64,000 bases of DNA from Cercis canadensis (lineage: Eukaryota > Streptophyta > Magnoliopsida > Fabales > Fabaceae): positions 718,298 through 782,297 of the forward strand of contig QAOA01005839.1 of assembly GCA_003255065.1 (NCBI GenBank). Direction: 5' to 3'. A program made the translations under genes and the position numbers. Below are positions 48,917-60,575 of this stretch, one piece after another. The number at the start of each line of letters is the position of its first letter. The stretch's first letter is position 1. Below the pieces are notes generated by a model. It was not told the origin of the DNA and did not search any database. It saw only the letters and a list, made by a program, of their open reading frames with translations.

Positions 48917-50395
48917 TAAAGTTAATTTCATTGGACTAGAAGCGGAATGGAAGGTGTACATTTTGAAATGTAGATAGCTTTTTACTTACTTAGTATAAAA
49001 AAAATGATGAGCAGTTGAACATAATTAGGTGCACTTATCACCAATGATATGTGGATTTATGGGCATTTTTTTTTTTTTTTAGTTTTTTATGAGGTGGTTC
49101 TCACACTTTTAGTGTGAGATTAATTCTCACTCGGGCTTCGACATATAGGTATTTTTCTTAGTCATATGGACTAAGATATTTAATATCAAGAGTTTAATCC
49201 CTGCCATGTATGTATTCCCATACCATTGCCTAGCACTTTATACTTCTTTGCACCCTTTAATTCCCGATTTCTACCCATTTTATCAAGTACCAAAGAGTAA
49301 AAATATAAATTTTATAATTTCACTCCCCTCCCTGTTCCCACCATTTCTACCAAAATACAACATTAATTATTGGTATATATATTTTATTACAAAGGAGTGT
49401 AATGCATTGGGAAAAGAGAAAGGGCCAGTACATAATGGAAATAAAACTCTTGACATCAACTTTGTGGTTCTTATGACCAAAGAGGTGCTGCTAGACCCAC
49501 ATATTATTGACTAATTACTAGTATATAACTAACTACGTTCTAAATCACCATAAAAATTAAATTATAAATTAAATATTTAGATATTTTTAATTTTTGAAAG
49601 TGTATATTTATAAAAAGTATTATTATTTATGAATAATTGTTATATAAATAATGACAATATGTGATGGTGAAATGTTTGTAAGCAATTTTTTTAACACTTC
49701 CTTGCCAATATTTCATCAACCAAGGATTTATTTTTTAGGTGCATTATCCAAGCTTTTTGAGATGACAAGTTTTAGATAAATTATATGAAACTAAATGCTA
49801 TAAAAGAATTATACCGAAAGCCAACAAATAGAAATAAAAAAGCTTTTTGATAACAACATAAATTTCAGGGATAGTTATAAGTTGATATTATTCTAACAAC
49901 TCATTTTGACTAAGTATTATTTTTCTTTGAAGAGTTCTTTTGGTAATTTTTTTCTTTGAGGAGTAAATATTAGTTCATATAGCAAACACCATTATAAGCA
50001 TTCACACGTTAATATGCAATTAATGAATATATCATTGGAGATTAGAAAAAAATAAAAAATAAAACCCCATCAGAAAACAGAGGCACAGACTGATCGCAAA
50101 ATATTTTTTGCCCCTAAAATAGACTGATCTCTATCCCGAAATCATAGAAAACAACATTAATAGCTAGTAGCAAATTTGTCCCCGTTTTTGCTTGACCACC
50201 AACAATAAACTTATCATCCATAATTAGAAACCTTAGAGATGGAAAACCAATAAAATAAAAAGGTATATATATCCAATAAAAAAAAAGGTATATATATGAG
50301 AAAGCTAACATGCGACTATGCGAGGTTATAAGAGAAGCTTCACAATGGTGGCCATGTCCATCTTAGTGGTGGTGAGAAGTTAAAAAGTTTACTTA
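48917..50395. other. Intergenic block duplicated at 57.8-59.2 kb
   Basis: No gene seen. From about 49080 to 50395 the sequence aligns with 57843-59168 almost base for base, with small indels. This is the spacer of the GASA/germin-like duplicated unit. The frame at 49206-49514 is not preserved in the copy and is not called. Confidence 0.6.
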
Positions 50396-51814
50396 GGCCT
50401 TGTTTGGATAAACAATTTATTTAAGTATTTATATAAAAAATATCTTATGTAAGAAGTTCTTATACAATAAACTCCTTCTAAATTAAGCTATTTGTGTTAT
50501 TATAGTTGAAGAAGCGCTTTTAAAATTTATAAACTCTTTTTAAAAGTATTTGGATAATTAAGTGTATAACTGCTTATAATTATATAAATTACTAAAAAGG
50601 ACATCCATATAACTTCTCATTTTGAAATAGATCATAGTTTCTGATCCTTCTCCAATTGGAAGTAAAAACATAACACTCTTTAATTTGTATGTTTATTTTC
50701 AAATAAACTATAAGAATTTTTTTTTTAAAATTTCCATCAATGGCATAAAAATTAAAATTAAAATCAAAATAAATTCTCACTTCTAAAATGAATTGAAGCC
50801 CCAATTCTGCCCAAAACAATAATAGATAACTCATCTATGTAAAAGTTTTATTTTGGATAAATCAAGTAAAGTTTTTTTAAAATTAATCTTTAACAGAAAT
50901 TTAAACCAAAATCACAAATAAGTCCTCATCTATGTAGTGAAACAAAGCCCCAAGTCAACTGAAGATAGAAGTAACTTGAACTCATCAATTTCGCCCATCC
51001 ATTTGCAACAAACCCTAACGCCACAACAGATGATAAACCCCACAATTATAATAGTACAACATGATTATTGATTGAAAACCCATGCCAAAATCTAGGATAG
51101 GAGTAGAGGAAGAAGTGATGTGTTGTTAACTTTTAGCCATGAATACAGCAAACCATGCTCTATTTTCGAACAAAGAGTCCTAATGGAGTCAATAACGCAG
51201 TAGATCAGTCCTCTATTTACATTCCTTCAAGTGCAACTGATGAGGACCATGAGGTGAGATACGGCTTGAACATTGAACATGGGAAAAGTGAAGTAACAAA
51301 TGGTGCAACGAATGACAATCTTCCTCTTCAAAGACGACGGTGAGGATGACGGAGGAGACCCACCGTCATGTTCGAATTGGAGAGGAGAAGTCAAGAAGGA
51401 GAAGAGAAGCCTTCGGGTTCCTTTGTTGAAACTTGGTTATATGCTGGAATTTTATGACTTTATCAAAGGCAATTTTATAAATAATTAATTATTATAAACA
51501 CAACCACCGGTTAAGCTCATTTGAACTTTCGCAGAGGCTTATTTTCATAAGCCTCATATTTTAGCTTATGAAAATAAGCTCAAAACAACTTATTTAAAGA
51601 AAATAAGCACTTAATAAAAATCAATACAAACACNGCAGAGGCTTATTTTCATAAGCCTCATATTTTAGCTTATGAAAATAAGCTCAAAACAACTTATTTG
51701 AAGAAAATAAGCACTTAATAAAAATCAATACAAACACTTTTTTTAGTTTTTATAAGTACTTATTTTAGTAGAGAAGCCCAAATAAATCATAAATTAACTT
51801 ATTCAAACGAGACT
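50396..51814. mobile_element. Non-autonomous PIF/Harbinger-type element
   Basis: The insertion begins GGCCTTGTTTGGATAA and ends in the reverse complement of AGTCTCGTTTGAATAA, flanked by TTA on both sides (50393-50395 and 51815-51817), as in Tourist/Harbinger elements. The duplicated block (59168-59175) runs through this point without it, giving an empty site. The total is 1419 bp, but about 104 bp at 51635-51737 is a probable assembly duplicate. No transposase frame is visible; the frames at 51155-51343 and 51300-51488 have no recognisable domain. Confidence 0.75.
51531..51737. repeat. 103-bp tandem copy around an N (probable assembly overlap)
   Basis: Bases 51531-51633 recur at 51635-51737 with a single N at 51634 and one substitution (taaag versus gaaag). 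The same pattern as at 18227, 54241 and 63302 suggests unmerged contig ends rather than a real repeat. Confidence 0.85.
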
Positions 51815-52014
51815 TTAGTAGTTTCCATGGTTAATCGTTTTGGGTCTTTCTAGCAGCAATAAATGAACATGGGCCATGTTCTAAATCTAAATTGGTACTG
51901 GGGATGCAGTTCAACAATTATGTCTTTAGCCTTTCTATTCCATGCCAAACAAAATGGACAACGTTAAATTTATAAGAGAAAAACAATAGTGGCACCAATT
52001 TAATTTTTAGCCTT

Positions 52015-52605
52015 AGCTTCAAGGCCAGCCTTAAATTTCTGAAGGCAACAGCTTCGGTCTTGAAAACCTCGCAAGGAGGGCATCGTCAATGCTAGTGCCA
52101 AAGAGGGTGACGTGAAGAGAAACAGTTGCGAGATTTACACTAGCAAAAGCAGATATGGCAACAGCAGGCAAGTCATCTCCATTGTATTGGAAGTGCACAA
52201 GTCACCTTATGGAACACAAACATGTCCCCAGGTTGAAGTTTTTGAGTGTAGAGTTTGTTTGTGGTGTTCTGGGGTCAATGAAACCAACTTCAAGACTTCT
52301 TACAGCAACAAACAGAAGCTCAGCTGAGCTAGGGTGGGTGTGAAATGAGTTAATACTACAAGCTGGAACCTCAAGAATAGCTAAGGATACGCTTTGGCCA
52401 TTTATTGCTGGAAACTCCGCTACACCTGCTTTTGTTGCCTTAAAGCTAGGTGGAATTGGGGAACGAGCTATGCCACGCGTTCTGAAGGTAAAGAAATTTC
52501 CATCTATGGGTATGTTAGATTTTCTTGGGATAATGAAGTCTGATAGAATATTTGGATCACTTGCTTGATCTACCCAACAAATGGCAAAGACAGCTAGAAG
52601 AGAAG
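52015..52605 (-). pseudogene. Antisense germin-like protein pseudogene
   Basis: Read on the minus strand, a single frame from about 52603 encodes SDPNILSDFIIPRKSN, then IDGNFFTF, then VAEFPAINGQSVSLAILEVP and FHTHPSSAELLFVA, clearly a germin-like protein related to the two intact genes downstream but well diverged. The frame then slips near 52265 (before the KLYTQKLQPGDMFVF stretch), again near 52205 (in the KGLVHFQYN metal-site box) and once more near 52065. The start codon region is missing. It lies opposite in orientation to the intact genes and is absent from the matching place in the second unit (about 59360). Confidence 0.75.
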
Positions 52606-54021
52606 AAACCGTGCAATGTGTATAACCAGAGAGTTGGTCATGGTTAGTTGTTAAGAAAATGACGTTTGTTAATCACAATAAGTTTGATGATAATCCTATT
52701 CTTTGAGGAGTTAATTTATATGAATTACTTAATGGGAAAAGAATGTAGGGTTTCGGATTTTTTTCTTTTTTAAAAAAATATGTTAAGAATATTCATATGA
52801 GTTATGAGTGTTAAATAAAGCAGAGCATAGAAGTCCCACAATGGATAAAAAAGAAGATGTGTGATATATAATATTTAAATTGACCCAAGATTTATGAGTT
52901 TAAGCTTTTGGATCAAATTAGTATTTATCTAAATGTCTTATGCCATGGGGCCATGTCACGAATTTTTTCCACCAACTAGTATCAAAGCCCATGGTTGATT
53001 TGAGCGAAACATTGTTTATGTTCTTGTGGTGCTAGAAGATAGAACGGGAATCGACCTCCATAGAATAAGAGAATAGATGAGCCTCCTTAAGTGTTTCTGG
53101 GTTCATAATGGGTCTTCATGGAAGAGAGGAGAGCATAAGGACTTCCTTGGTTGTTGTTGGGTTTCCATGAAAGAAGAGTGCAAATGAGCCTCTTTGTTAG
53201 TGGTGCTCCTTGGGATAAGAAGCATATACAGAAAAGGAGAGTGGAAGTGGGCTTCTCATAAGTGAAGCACGTGGGGTCCTCCAATTAAGGGGGAGTTATC
53301 AATACTTACATGTAAGGGAGAGATTTTAAAAATATTTACATATAAGTGATGTGGGTATTAAGTAATATGGAGTATAGATGTTCTACATTGGATGTTAAAA
53401 TATATGTGTGGTATATAATATTTAGATTGAACCAAGGTTCATTAACTTAAGAATTTGGGTCAAATTAGTGTGTATCCAAGTGTCTTATGCGGTTATGCCA
53501 CATGCTTGTGGGCCCACGAATCTTCTCCATCAAACATGCTCAAGTGCTTCCACCTAAAATACAATCCAAATACCCCTTAAGTTATTTGATTATTATATTT
53601 ATATATGTGATTGTAACGTGTAAAATATGTAGTTGTTGTCTTTTATACCAGATTTTTATGTTCAAATATAAACAAAATAATTATATATCTAAAATGATAT
53701 TGGACCATTTTTCAAGTGGACATATGTCTCTTTGTTTTTTTTTTTTTTTCATATGTGAATCCTGTATACAGCTAGATTGATGTGTACAAAGCATGTTCTT
53801 ATATGTTTCCATTTCGCCTACACTAGAAATTCAGAACAGAAAAGACCAAATACAATTAGAATATACTTCCAACACTTTTCTTACATTGGGGCGTGAGCTT
53901 AGATGTAAATTTTGAGGTCTTTGAGCCAATAAAGTGCTCAGAAGCATATACTAGAGGATGTATGATTGTTTAGGATGTGTTTGACAGGAAGCAAAGTAGA
54001 AAGAACGTAGGAAGAAGAATT
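52606..54021. other. Upstream spacer of germin-like gene 1, with a gapped direct repeat
   Basis: Two copies of a roughly 190-bp sequence lie at about 52800-52990 and 53350-53545 (sharing gtgtg(a/g)tatataatattta, aattgacc/gattgaacc, and tccaagtgtcttatg-type phrases). The second unit (59560-59880) keeps parts of both but lacks about 430 bp between them, consistent with a deletion there. The 53840-54021 stretch is the conserved upstream block of the germin-like genes. No coding signal. Confidence 0.5.
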
Positions 54022-54027
54022 TAAAAT
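53840..54027 (+). promoter_or_regulatory. Shared upstream block of germin-like gene 1
   Basis: This is nearly identical to 60165-60355 and 63815-64000, including GGGGC(G)GTGA(G/A)CTTAGATG, TTGAGCCAATAAAGTGCTC and AGAGGATGTAT. The CCAAT and AATAAA-like elements sit together. The real distance to the ATG is shorter than drawn because 219 bp at 54242-54460 is a probable assembly duplicate. Confidence 0.45.
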
Positions 54028-54460
54028 GGACATTGCATCTACATATGAAGTAGCTGACATACAGGACGGCTGCAATTAACTTCGTAATCTTCATTAGTTT
54101 TTGTCATCCAGAAAGATTAATAAAATGAACAAAGAAAAATTATTGTCATCCCCAAAATTTCCAACCTGATAACCCCAATAATTAAATAGATCACTCGTAA
54201 AGGCTAGAGAACCTCATCTTCTAGCGATTGTTATCCTTAANTAAAATGGACATTGTATCTACATATGAAGTAGCTGACATACAGGACGGCTGCAATTAAC
54301 TTCGTAATCTTCATTAGTTTTTGTCATCCAGAAAGATTAATAAAAAGAACAAAGAAAAATTATTGTCATCCCCAAAATTTCCAACCTGATAACCCCAATA
54401 ATTAAATAGATCACTCGTAAAGGCTAGAGAACCTCATCTTCTAGCGATTGTTATCCTTAA
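54022..54460. repeat. 219-bp tandem copy around an N (probable assembly overlap)
   Basis: Bases 54022-54240 recur at 54242-54460, separated by the N at 54241, with about two substitutions (gcatc/gtatc, aaatg/aaaag). The second germin-like unit has only one copy of this stretch (60354-60567), supporting an assembly artefact here. Confidence 0.9.
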
Positions 54461-54469
54461 ATTTTAACC

Positions 54470-55093
54470 ATGTCTTCCACTACCCTAAAACTCCTCTCAC
54501 TGATTATCTCTGCTTTTGCCATTGTGAAAATAACAATGGCTGGCGACCCAGATATCCTCACTGATTTCATAGTTCCTCAAGGTACAAACATCGTTGATGG
54601 GAACTTCTTCACCTACACTGGCTTTCGTGCCCTTGTGCAGGCAAACCAACCAGCACCCACTAGCTTCAAGGTATTGAAGGCAAGCATGGTAGAGTTTCCA
54701 GCTCTTAATGGACAAAGTGTCTCTTATGCTGCCCTTCAATTCCCAGGTGGGACTGTCAACCCTCCTCACACCCACCCTCGCTCTGCCGAGCTCCTCTTTG
54801 TTGCCCAGGGTTCAGTTCAAGTGGGATTTGTGGACACCACCAACAAGCTCTTCACTCAGAAACTTCAACCAGGGGACATGTTCATATTCCCTAAGGGACT
54901 TGTGCACTTCCAATACAATGATGATCCCAAGACGTTCGCTCTAGCTGTATCTGCATTTGGTAGTGCTAATGCTGGGACAGTATCGATGCCTAACACTTTG
55001 TTTAACACTAGCATTGATGATAATGTCCTGGCTTTGTCTTTCAAGACTAATGTTGCCACCATTCAAACTTTGAAGAAAAGCTTTGCTCCCTAA
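54470..55093 (+). CDS. Germin-like protein (GLP9-type cupin), copy 1
   Basis: A secreted single-cupin apoplastic protein of 207 residues, intronless. Residues 1-24 are a signal peptide ending TMAG. The cupin has the manganese-site boxes PHTHPRSAELLFVAQGSVQV (two His and Glu, about residues 97-116) and LQPGDMFIFPKGLVHFQYN (His, about 131-150). One sequon (NTS) lies near residue 178. It has no cysteine at all, so the N-terminal disulfide of classical germins is missing. The mature protein starts DPDILTDFIVPQGTN, the pattern of the germin-like 9 group. Known germin-like activities include oxalate oxidase and superoxide dismutase; which applies here cannot be told. It differs from copy 2 at seven residues. 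Confidence 0.93.
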   Translation: MSSTTLKLLSLIISAFAIVKITMAGDPDILTDFIVPQGTNIVDGNFFTYTGFRALVQANQPAPTSFKVLKASMVEFPALNGQSVSYAALQFPGGTVNPPHTHPRSAELLFVAQGSVQVGFVDTTNKLFTQKLQPGDMFIFPKGLVHFQYNDDPKTFALAVSAFGSANAGTVSMPNTLFNTSIDDNVLALSFKTNVATIQTLKKSFAP

Positions 55094-56350
55094 GCTAAGC
55101 CTGAAGCTGAAGGAGATATATCTTACATGAGTCGGTGTGTGCTGGTGTCCTAATTGATTTGTTAATTTATTTTTCCGTTTTTTTCACTTTTGATTCAATA
55201 AATACTTCTGGTGAAAGGTTGTTTATTACAAATTATTTGATTTTTCATTGGGATTATCTGGTAAATTATCTTTGGTAAGATTGTTATGATCCATTCCAAA
55301 TCAAATATTGTCTTCATCAAATAAGATTTTCAGGAAACGAAGAACATTACTTTTAACATATTGTTGTTTTTAATAGTGACATGATAAATCTCATTGCCTA
55401 ATAAAACTTCTATAGTCTCGGAATCTAATTTTTATTTTCTACATGTATAAATATTTCGTAGTGTTAGAATTTAGTTTCAAAAGAATTACTTCCAGTTGAA
55501 TACAAATAAAATTATTGATACTTTATTTTTCCTTTTTTAATTCTTCACATTTCCTTAGGCATATTAATATTGACGCCAAATATAAGTTATCATCACTTTC
55601 AAGGAACAAAAATAGCATTAAGAAATTAAAAGTTTGCAGTCACTTGCCGCTTGTATCAAGCATGTATTAACATTTGATGCTATCAGCCATCTGAAGTTAA
55701 TAAAATTGTTCTTCAACTTCGGTTGAATTGATTAACAATACAAGCAGTTTGCATTCCAAAAATGAATGAGGGCATTTGTTGCCCCTTACTAAAATTAGGG
55801 ATGGCAAAAAAGTCTCCATTAATTAAGACCGTAGCAACAAGGATTCCCCGAGTTTCTACAGGGAACTAGATTTTTTTTTCTCCACTAGGGCGGGAAGAGA
55901 TTTCTTCACATTTGAAGTTTGGGGTCTGGGCAGAGATTACAAAAGATAACTAATCTTCTCTATTTTGAGTTCCAAGGTCAGAATTCGAATATTATTTTCT
56001 GAGTGAAAGACAAATTCCATAAAATAAGTGACGTTCACAAATAATTAAATGAGGAAGCATGTGAACTAAAATCTTTTTAGGGGTTAGTTGATATTATATC
56101 TATGTTTACTAACTATGCTAATTTTTCTAATATATTTTTATATGAATGTAAACACAATCATTTGGACTATTTATGAAAATCTTCTTACATTAGGTAAAAG
56201 GAAAATGATAAGAGCTCTGAAATCACATGGTTTATTTAGCATGACTGAAAAATCATATTTAGAACATTACCCTTGTGAAGGTTAAAAGTCAAGGATAATT
56301 CTCTGCGTGTCCTCCAAACTCCATGTCAATATCAACTGTACATACATATA
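55094..56350. other. 3' flank of germin-like gene 1
   Basis: It aligns along its length with 61200-62428, with small indels, so it belongs to the duplicated unit. The polyadenylation-like AATAAA at about 55197 is shared. Similarity between the units stops exactly at a short A run (near 56357 here, 62428 in the other unit), where a LINE fragment begins on this side. Confidence 0.6.
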
Positions 56351-56357
56351 TACTAAA

Positions 56358-57205
56358 AAAATTGGGGCTAAACGCCCAGAAACAAACAGAAGCTACAGAA
56401 AACTACGACAAGCAAACTAAAAAGAGCATGGGGAGGGTGAGAGAGATGCACCACTCCCATTTCTTGAACAAGGCTGTAGTTTGCCAACCAGTCAGCACAG
56501 GTGTTCCCACTTCTAATAGTGTGCTGCACCTTAATATGCCAATCTCTGTTTAGCAGCTTAGAGATCTTCTTCCACTACTGCAAGTGCTTACCTCCAAAGC
56601 TACTCTTGCAAGACAGCTGCTTCACTGTAGACAAAGAATCACTCTCCAAAATCACCTGCATGAAACCAAGTCTCAACGCCATATCCAACCCTTCCAAGAT
56701 ACCCCATAATTCAGCACAAAATCGGAAGTGGTGCCCAACCTCCGCGTAACCCTTGCGACCACTCACCCCTCATGTCTCTTAACGCACCGCAGCCAACAAT
56801 CCCTGGGTTGCCTTTCGAAGCTCCATCCGAATTGAGCCTGACCCATCCCACCTCCGGTCTTTGCCAACGCACCTGGTGCACTTCAGAAGGAGGTTGAAGC
56901 ACCACCTCATGGCCATTAGAATCACAAGAATCAATGAAGTTAAGAATCACCTCACAAGGGTCTGTGGGTCTCGTGAAAGAATCATAAAGAAAAAAGCTAA
57001 ATTCCTCCATTTCCAAATCACACACGCTGTAACCACCCAAACCAAACTCCAAGGCTTTCCTATTCCTCCTAAATTCTGGTTTAGATTATTCTCTAACCAT
57101 TGTGTCAAATCCCTAGTGAAAAATTGCACCCGCATGGACGGCTTCACAAACCTCTTCCAGATTCTCCAAGCCCATCCTCAATCACGCACTGCATGGAGCA
57201 CGGTT
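56358..57205 (-). mobile_element. 5'-truncated LINE (RNase H end)
   Basis: The 3' end of a plant LINE on the minus strand. One frame carries the linker WRNLAFFF region, and RNase H signatures follow: VRLNSDGASKGNPGIVGCGALRD, split by me as RLNSDGASKGNPG and GCGALRD, then ILESDSLSTVKQL. It reads into a short A run at the plus-strand 56357 end (TAAAAAAATT). It is distinct in sequence from the large LINE at 43031. Its 5' edge joins directly to duplicated GASA-flank sequence at 57213. Confidence 0.7.
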
Positions 57206-57212
57206 TAGATTT

Positions 57213-57709
57213 TTGTTTCCTTGATTTTTGTCTATATTCCTTTTGTAAGATAGGTCGATGGTCTATTTATGATTAGATTTTTTCTTGGCCAGCCATAAAG
57301 GTTAATAGTCAACGATTCATGTATAACATGTAAAAGCAAAGACCCGGTGAAGATTTGAATCATTGAGCAATACAAGTTCTGAGATTATATGTAATTACCT
57401 AAATTTGTTTAATAAGCATGTTTAAACAAACCCTGCTTAGAAATAAAGTATACAACATTCAATCCTTTTAAAACTTTTGTTCTAAATCAATAAAATACCT
57501 CAAATATAAAATGGGTGACAAACTGAAAGATAAGTGAAATTATAATTTCAACAAAATTACAATCTTAATTGCTCAGAGAAGACTGCCATAACTTGGAAGA
57601 AAACTGAAGCATGGGTACTACATTATTTAGTTGAACAAATAACAATAGCATTCCACTAATCCCTTGGAATTGAATTCTTATTTTGAAAATATCAATAAGA
57701 ACTGCGTCT
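57213..57709. other. Duplicated GASA 3' flank
   Basis: This aligns with 40540-41035 (3' flank of GASA copy B) with scattered substitutions, including the phrase ATGGTCTATTTATGATTAG. It leads directly into the GASA exon-3 fragment at 57710. Confidence 0.65.
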
Positions 57710-57840
57710 CTATGGGCACTTGGGTGTTCCTTCCTTGGTCTTCCAGTTGTTATAGTATGTACATTCTTCCTTGTGGCCATAAGTTCCTGATGGAACACAC
57801 AAACATTTCAGACAACACTTGTTGTAGAACGTTAAACAGA
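57710..57840 (-). pseudogene. GASA last-exon fragment (copy C)
   Basis: Matches the last 42 codons of GASA copy B (NKCCLKCLCVPSGTYGHKEEC ... GTPKCP and stop), but two of the conserved cysteines are tyrosine (FCN to FYN, and CPCY to CTYY). Sequence similarity to GASA stops at about 57839, inside exon 3, and switches to the spacer block matching 49080 onward. Exons 1 and 2 and the promoter are gone. It is a dead fragment left by the deletion that joined the two blocks. Confidence 0.8.
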
Positions 57841-60353
57841 CATTTTGTTTTATGGTTTTCTACGAGGTGGTCCCAATATCTTTTGTGTGAGACTAATTTT
57901 CGCTCAGGCTTCGGCATATAAACATTTTCCTTAGTCATAGGAACTAAGATATTCAATATCAAGAATTTAATCTCTGCCATGTACGTACTCCTATACCATT
58001 CTCTAGAACTTTATACTTCTTTGCATCTTTTAATTCCCGATTTCTACCCATTTTATCAAGTACCAAAGAGTAAAAATATAAATTTTATAATTTCAGTCCC
58101 CTCCTTGTTACCACCATTTCTACCAAAATACAACGTTAATTATTGATATATATATTTTTATTACAAGGGAGCATAATGCATTGAAAAAAGAAAAAAAGGA
58201 GTACAGGGTAGAAATAAAACTCTTAACATCAACCATGTGGTTCTTATGACCAAAAGAGGTGCTGCTAGAGCCACAGATTATTGACTAATTACTAGTATAT
58301 TAATAACTACGTTCTAAATCACTATAAAAATAAAATTATAAATTAAATATTTAGATATTTTTAATTTTTAAAAGTGTATATTTATAGAAAAAAAGTATTA
58401 TTATTTATGAATAATAGTTATATAAATAATGTCAATATGTGATGGTAAAATGTTTGTAAGCAATTTTTTAACACTTCCTTGCCAATATTTCATCAACCAA
58501 GGATTTCTTTTTTAGGTGCATTATCCAAGCTTGCTGAGATAAAAAGTTTTAGATGAATTATATGAAAATAAATGCTATAAAATAATTATACCGAAAGCCA
58601 ACAAATAGAAATTACAAAAGCTTTTTGATAACAACATAAATTCCAGAGATAGTTATAAGTTGATATTATTCTAACAACTCATTTTGACTAAGTATTATTT
58701 TTCTTTGAAGAGTTTTTTTAGTAATTTTTTTTTCTTTGAGGAGTAAATATTAGTTCATATACCAAACACCATTATAAGCATTCACACGTTACTATGCAAT
58801 TAATGAATATATCATTGGAGATTAGAACCAAAAAAAATCAAATCCCATCAGAAAATAAAGGCCCAGACTGATCGCAAAATATTTTTTGCCCCTAAAATAG
58901 ACTGATCTCTATCCCGAAATCATAGAAAACAACAGTAGTAGCTAGTAGCAAATTTGTCCCCGTTTTTGCTTGACCACCAACAATAAACTTATCATCCATA
59001 ATTAGAAACCTTAGAGATGGAATTAAAACCAATTAACTAAAAAGGTATATATATCAAATAAAAAAAAAAAAAAGGGATATATATGAGAAAGCTAACATGC
59101 GAGGTTAAGAGAAGCTTGACAATGGTGGCCATGTCCATCTTAGTGGTGATGAGAAGTTAAAAAATTCACATAGTAGTTTCCATGGCTAACCGTTTTGGGT
59201 CTTCTAGCAGCATTAAATGAACATGGGCCATGTTCTAAATATAAATTGTTATTGGGGATGCAATTCAACAATTATGTCTTTAGCCTTTGTATTCCATGCC
59301 AAACAAAATGGACAACGTTAAATTTATAAGAGAAAAACAATAGTGGCACCAATGTAATTTTAACCAGTGTGATGTGTATAACCAGAGAGTTGGTCCTGGT
59401 TAGTTGTTAAGAAAGTTATGTTGGTAGTTCACAATACGTTTGATGATAATCCTATTCTTTGAGGAGTGAATTTATATGAATTAGTTAATGGGAAAAGGAC
59501 GTAGGGTGCTTCGGATTTTCTTTTTTTTTAAAAAAAAAATATGTTAAGAATATTCATGTGATTGGTATGAGTGTTAAGTAAAGCAGAGCATAGAAGTCCC
59601 ATATTGGATAAAAAAAAAAAAAAGAATATGTGTGATATATAATGCTTACATGTGAGAGGGAGATTATAAAAATATTTACATGTAAGTGATGTGGGTATTA
59701 AGTAATGTAGATTATAGATGTTCTACATTGAATAGAAAAATGTGTGGTATATAATATTTAGATTGAACCAATGTTCATCAACTTAAGCTTTTGAGTGAAA
59801 TTATTGCGTATCCAAGTGTCTTATGTGGTTATGCCACATGCTTGCGAGCCCACGAATTTTCCCCATCAAACATGCTCAGGTGCTTCCACCTAAAATATAA
59901 TTAAAATAGCCCTCAAGCTATTTTGTTATTATTTTTATATATATGATTATAACATGTAAAATATGTGGTAATTTTTTTTAGATTTTTATGTTTAAATATA
60001 AATAAAATAACCATACATCTAAAATAATATTTGACTATTTTTCAGGTGGACACATGTCTCCCTTTTTCTTTTTCTTTTTTTCATATGTGAATCCTGTAAA
60101 CAGATAGATTGATGTTTACAAAGCATATTCTTATTTCCATTTCGCCTACGCTAGAAATTCAGAACAGAATAGACCAAATACAATTAAAAAATATACTTCC
60201 AACACTTTTCTTACATTGGGGCGTGAGCTTAGATGTAAATTTTTAGGTCTTTGAGCCAATAAAGTGCTCAGAAGCATATACTAGAGGATGTATGATTGTT
60301 TAGGATGTGTTATACAGGAAGCAAAGTAGAAAGAACGTAGGAAGAAGAATTTA
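57841..60353. other. Second-unit spacer, copy of 49.08-54.02 kb
   Basis: 57843-59168 aligns with 49080-50395. It passes the Harbinger insertion point without the element, continues along 51815-52000, skips the germin-like pseudogene, then follows 52610-54021 with a deletion of about 430 bp. No gene seen. The last part (60165-60353) is the conserved germin-like upstream block. Confidence 0.6.
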
Positions 60354-60355
60354 AA
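60165..60355 (+). promoter_or_regulatory. Shared upstream block of germin-like gene 2
   Basis: Nearly identical to 53840-54027 and 63815-64000. It ends about 220 bases before the ATG at 60576, a spacing that probably reflects the true arrangement better than copy 1, which carries an assembly duplicate. Confidence 0.45.
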
Positions 60356-60575
60356 ATGGACATTGTATCTACATATGAAGTAGCTGACATACAGGACGGC
60401 TGCAATTAACTTAGTAATCTTCATTATTTTTTGTCATCCAGAAAGACTAATAAAAAGAACAAAGAAAAATTATTGTCATCCCCAAAATTTCCAACCTGAT
60501 AACCCCAATAAATAGATCACTCCGAAAGGCTAGAGCACCTCATCTTCTAACCATTGTTGTCCTTAAATTTTAACC

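Noticed and set aside
52800-53545. Gapped direct repeat as an LTR pair
   Set aside because: The copies are diverged, lack clear TG...CA ends and target duplications, and no coding interior is present between them.
54497-54775. 92-residue antisense frame within germin-like gene 1 (and its twin at 60603-60881)
   Set aside because: Shadow of the cupin coding sequence; conserved only because the sense genes are nearly identical.
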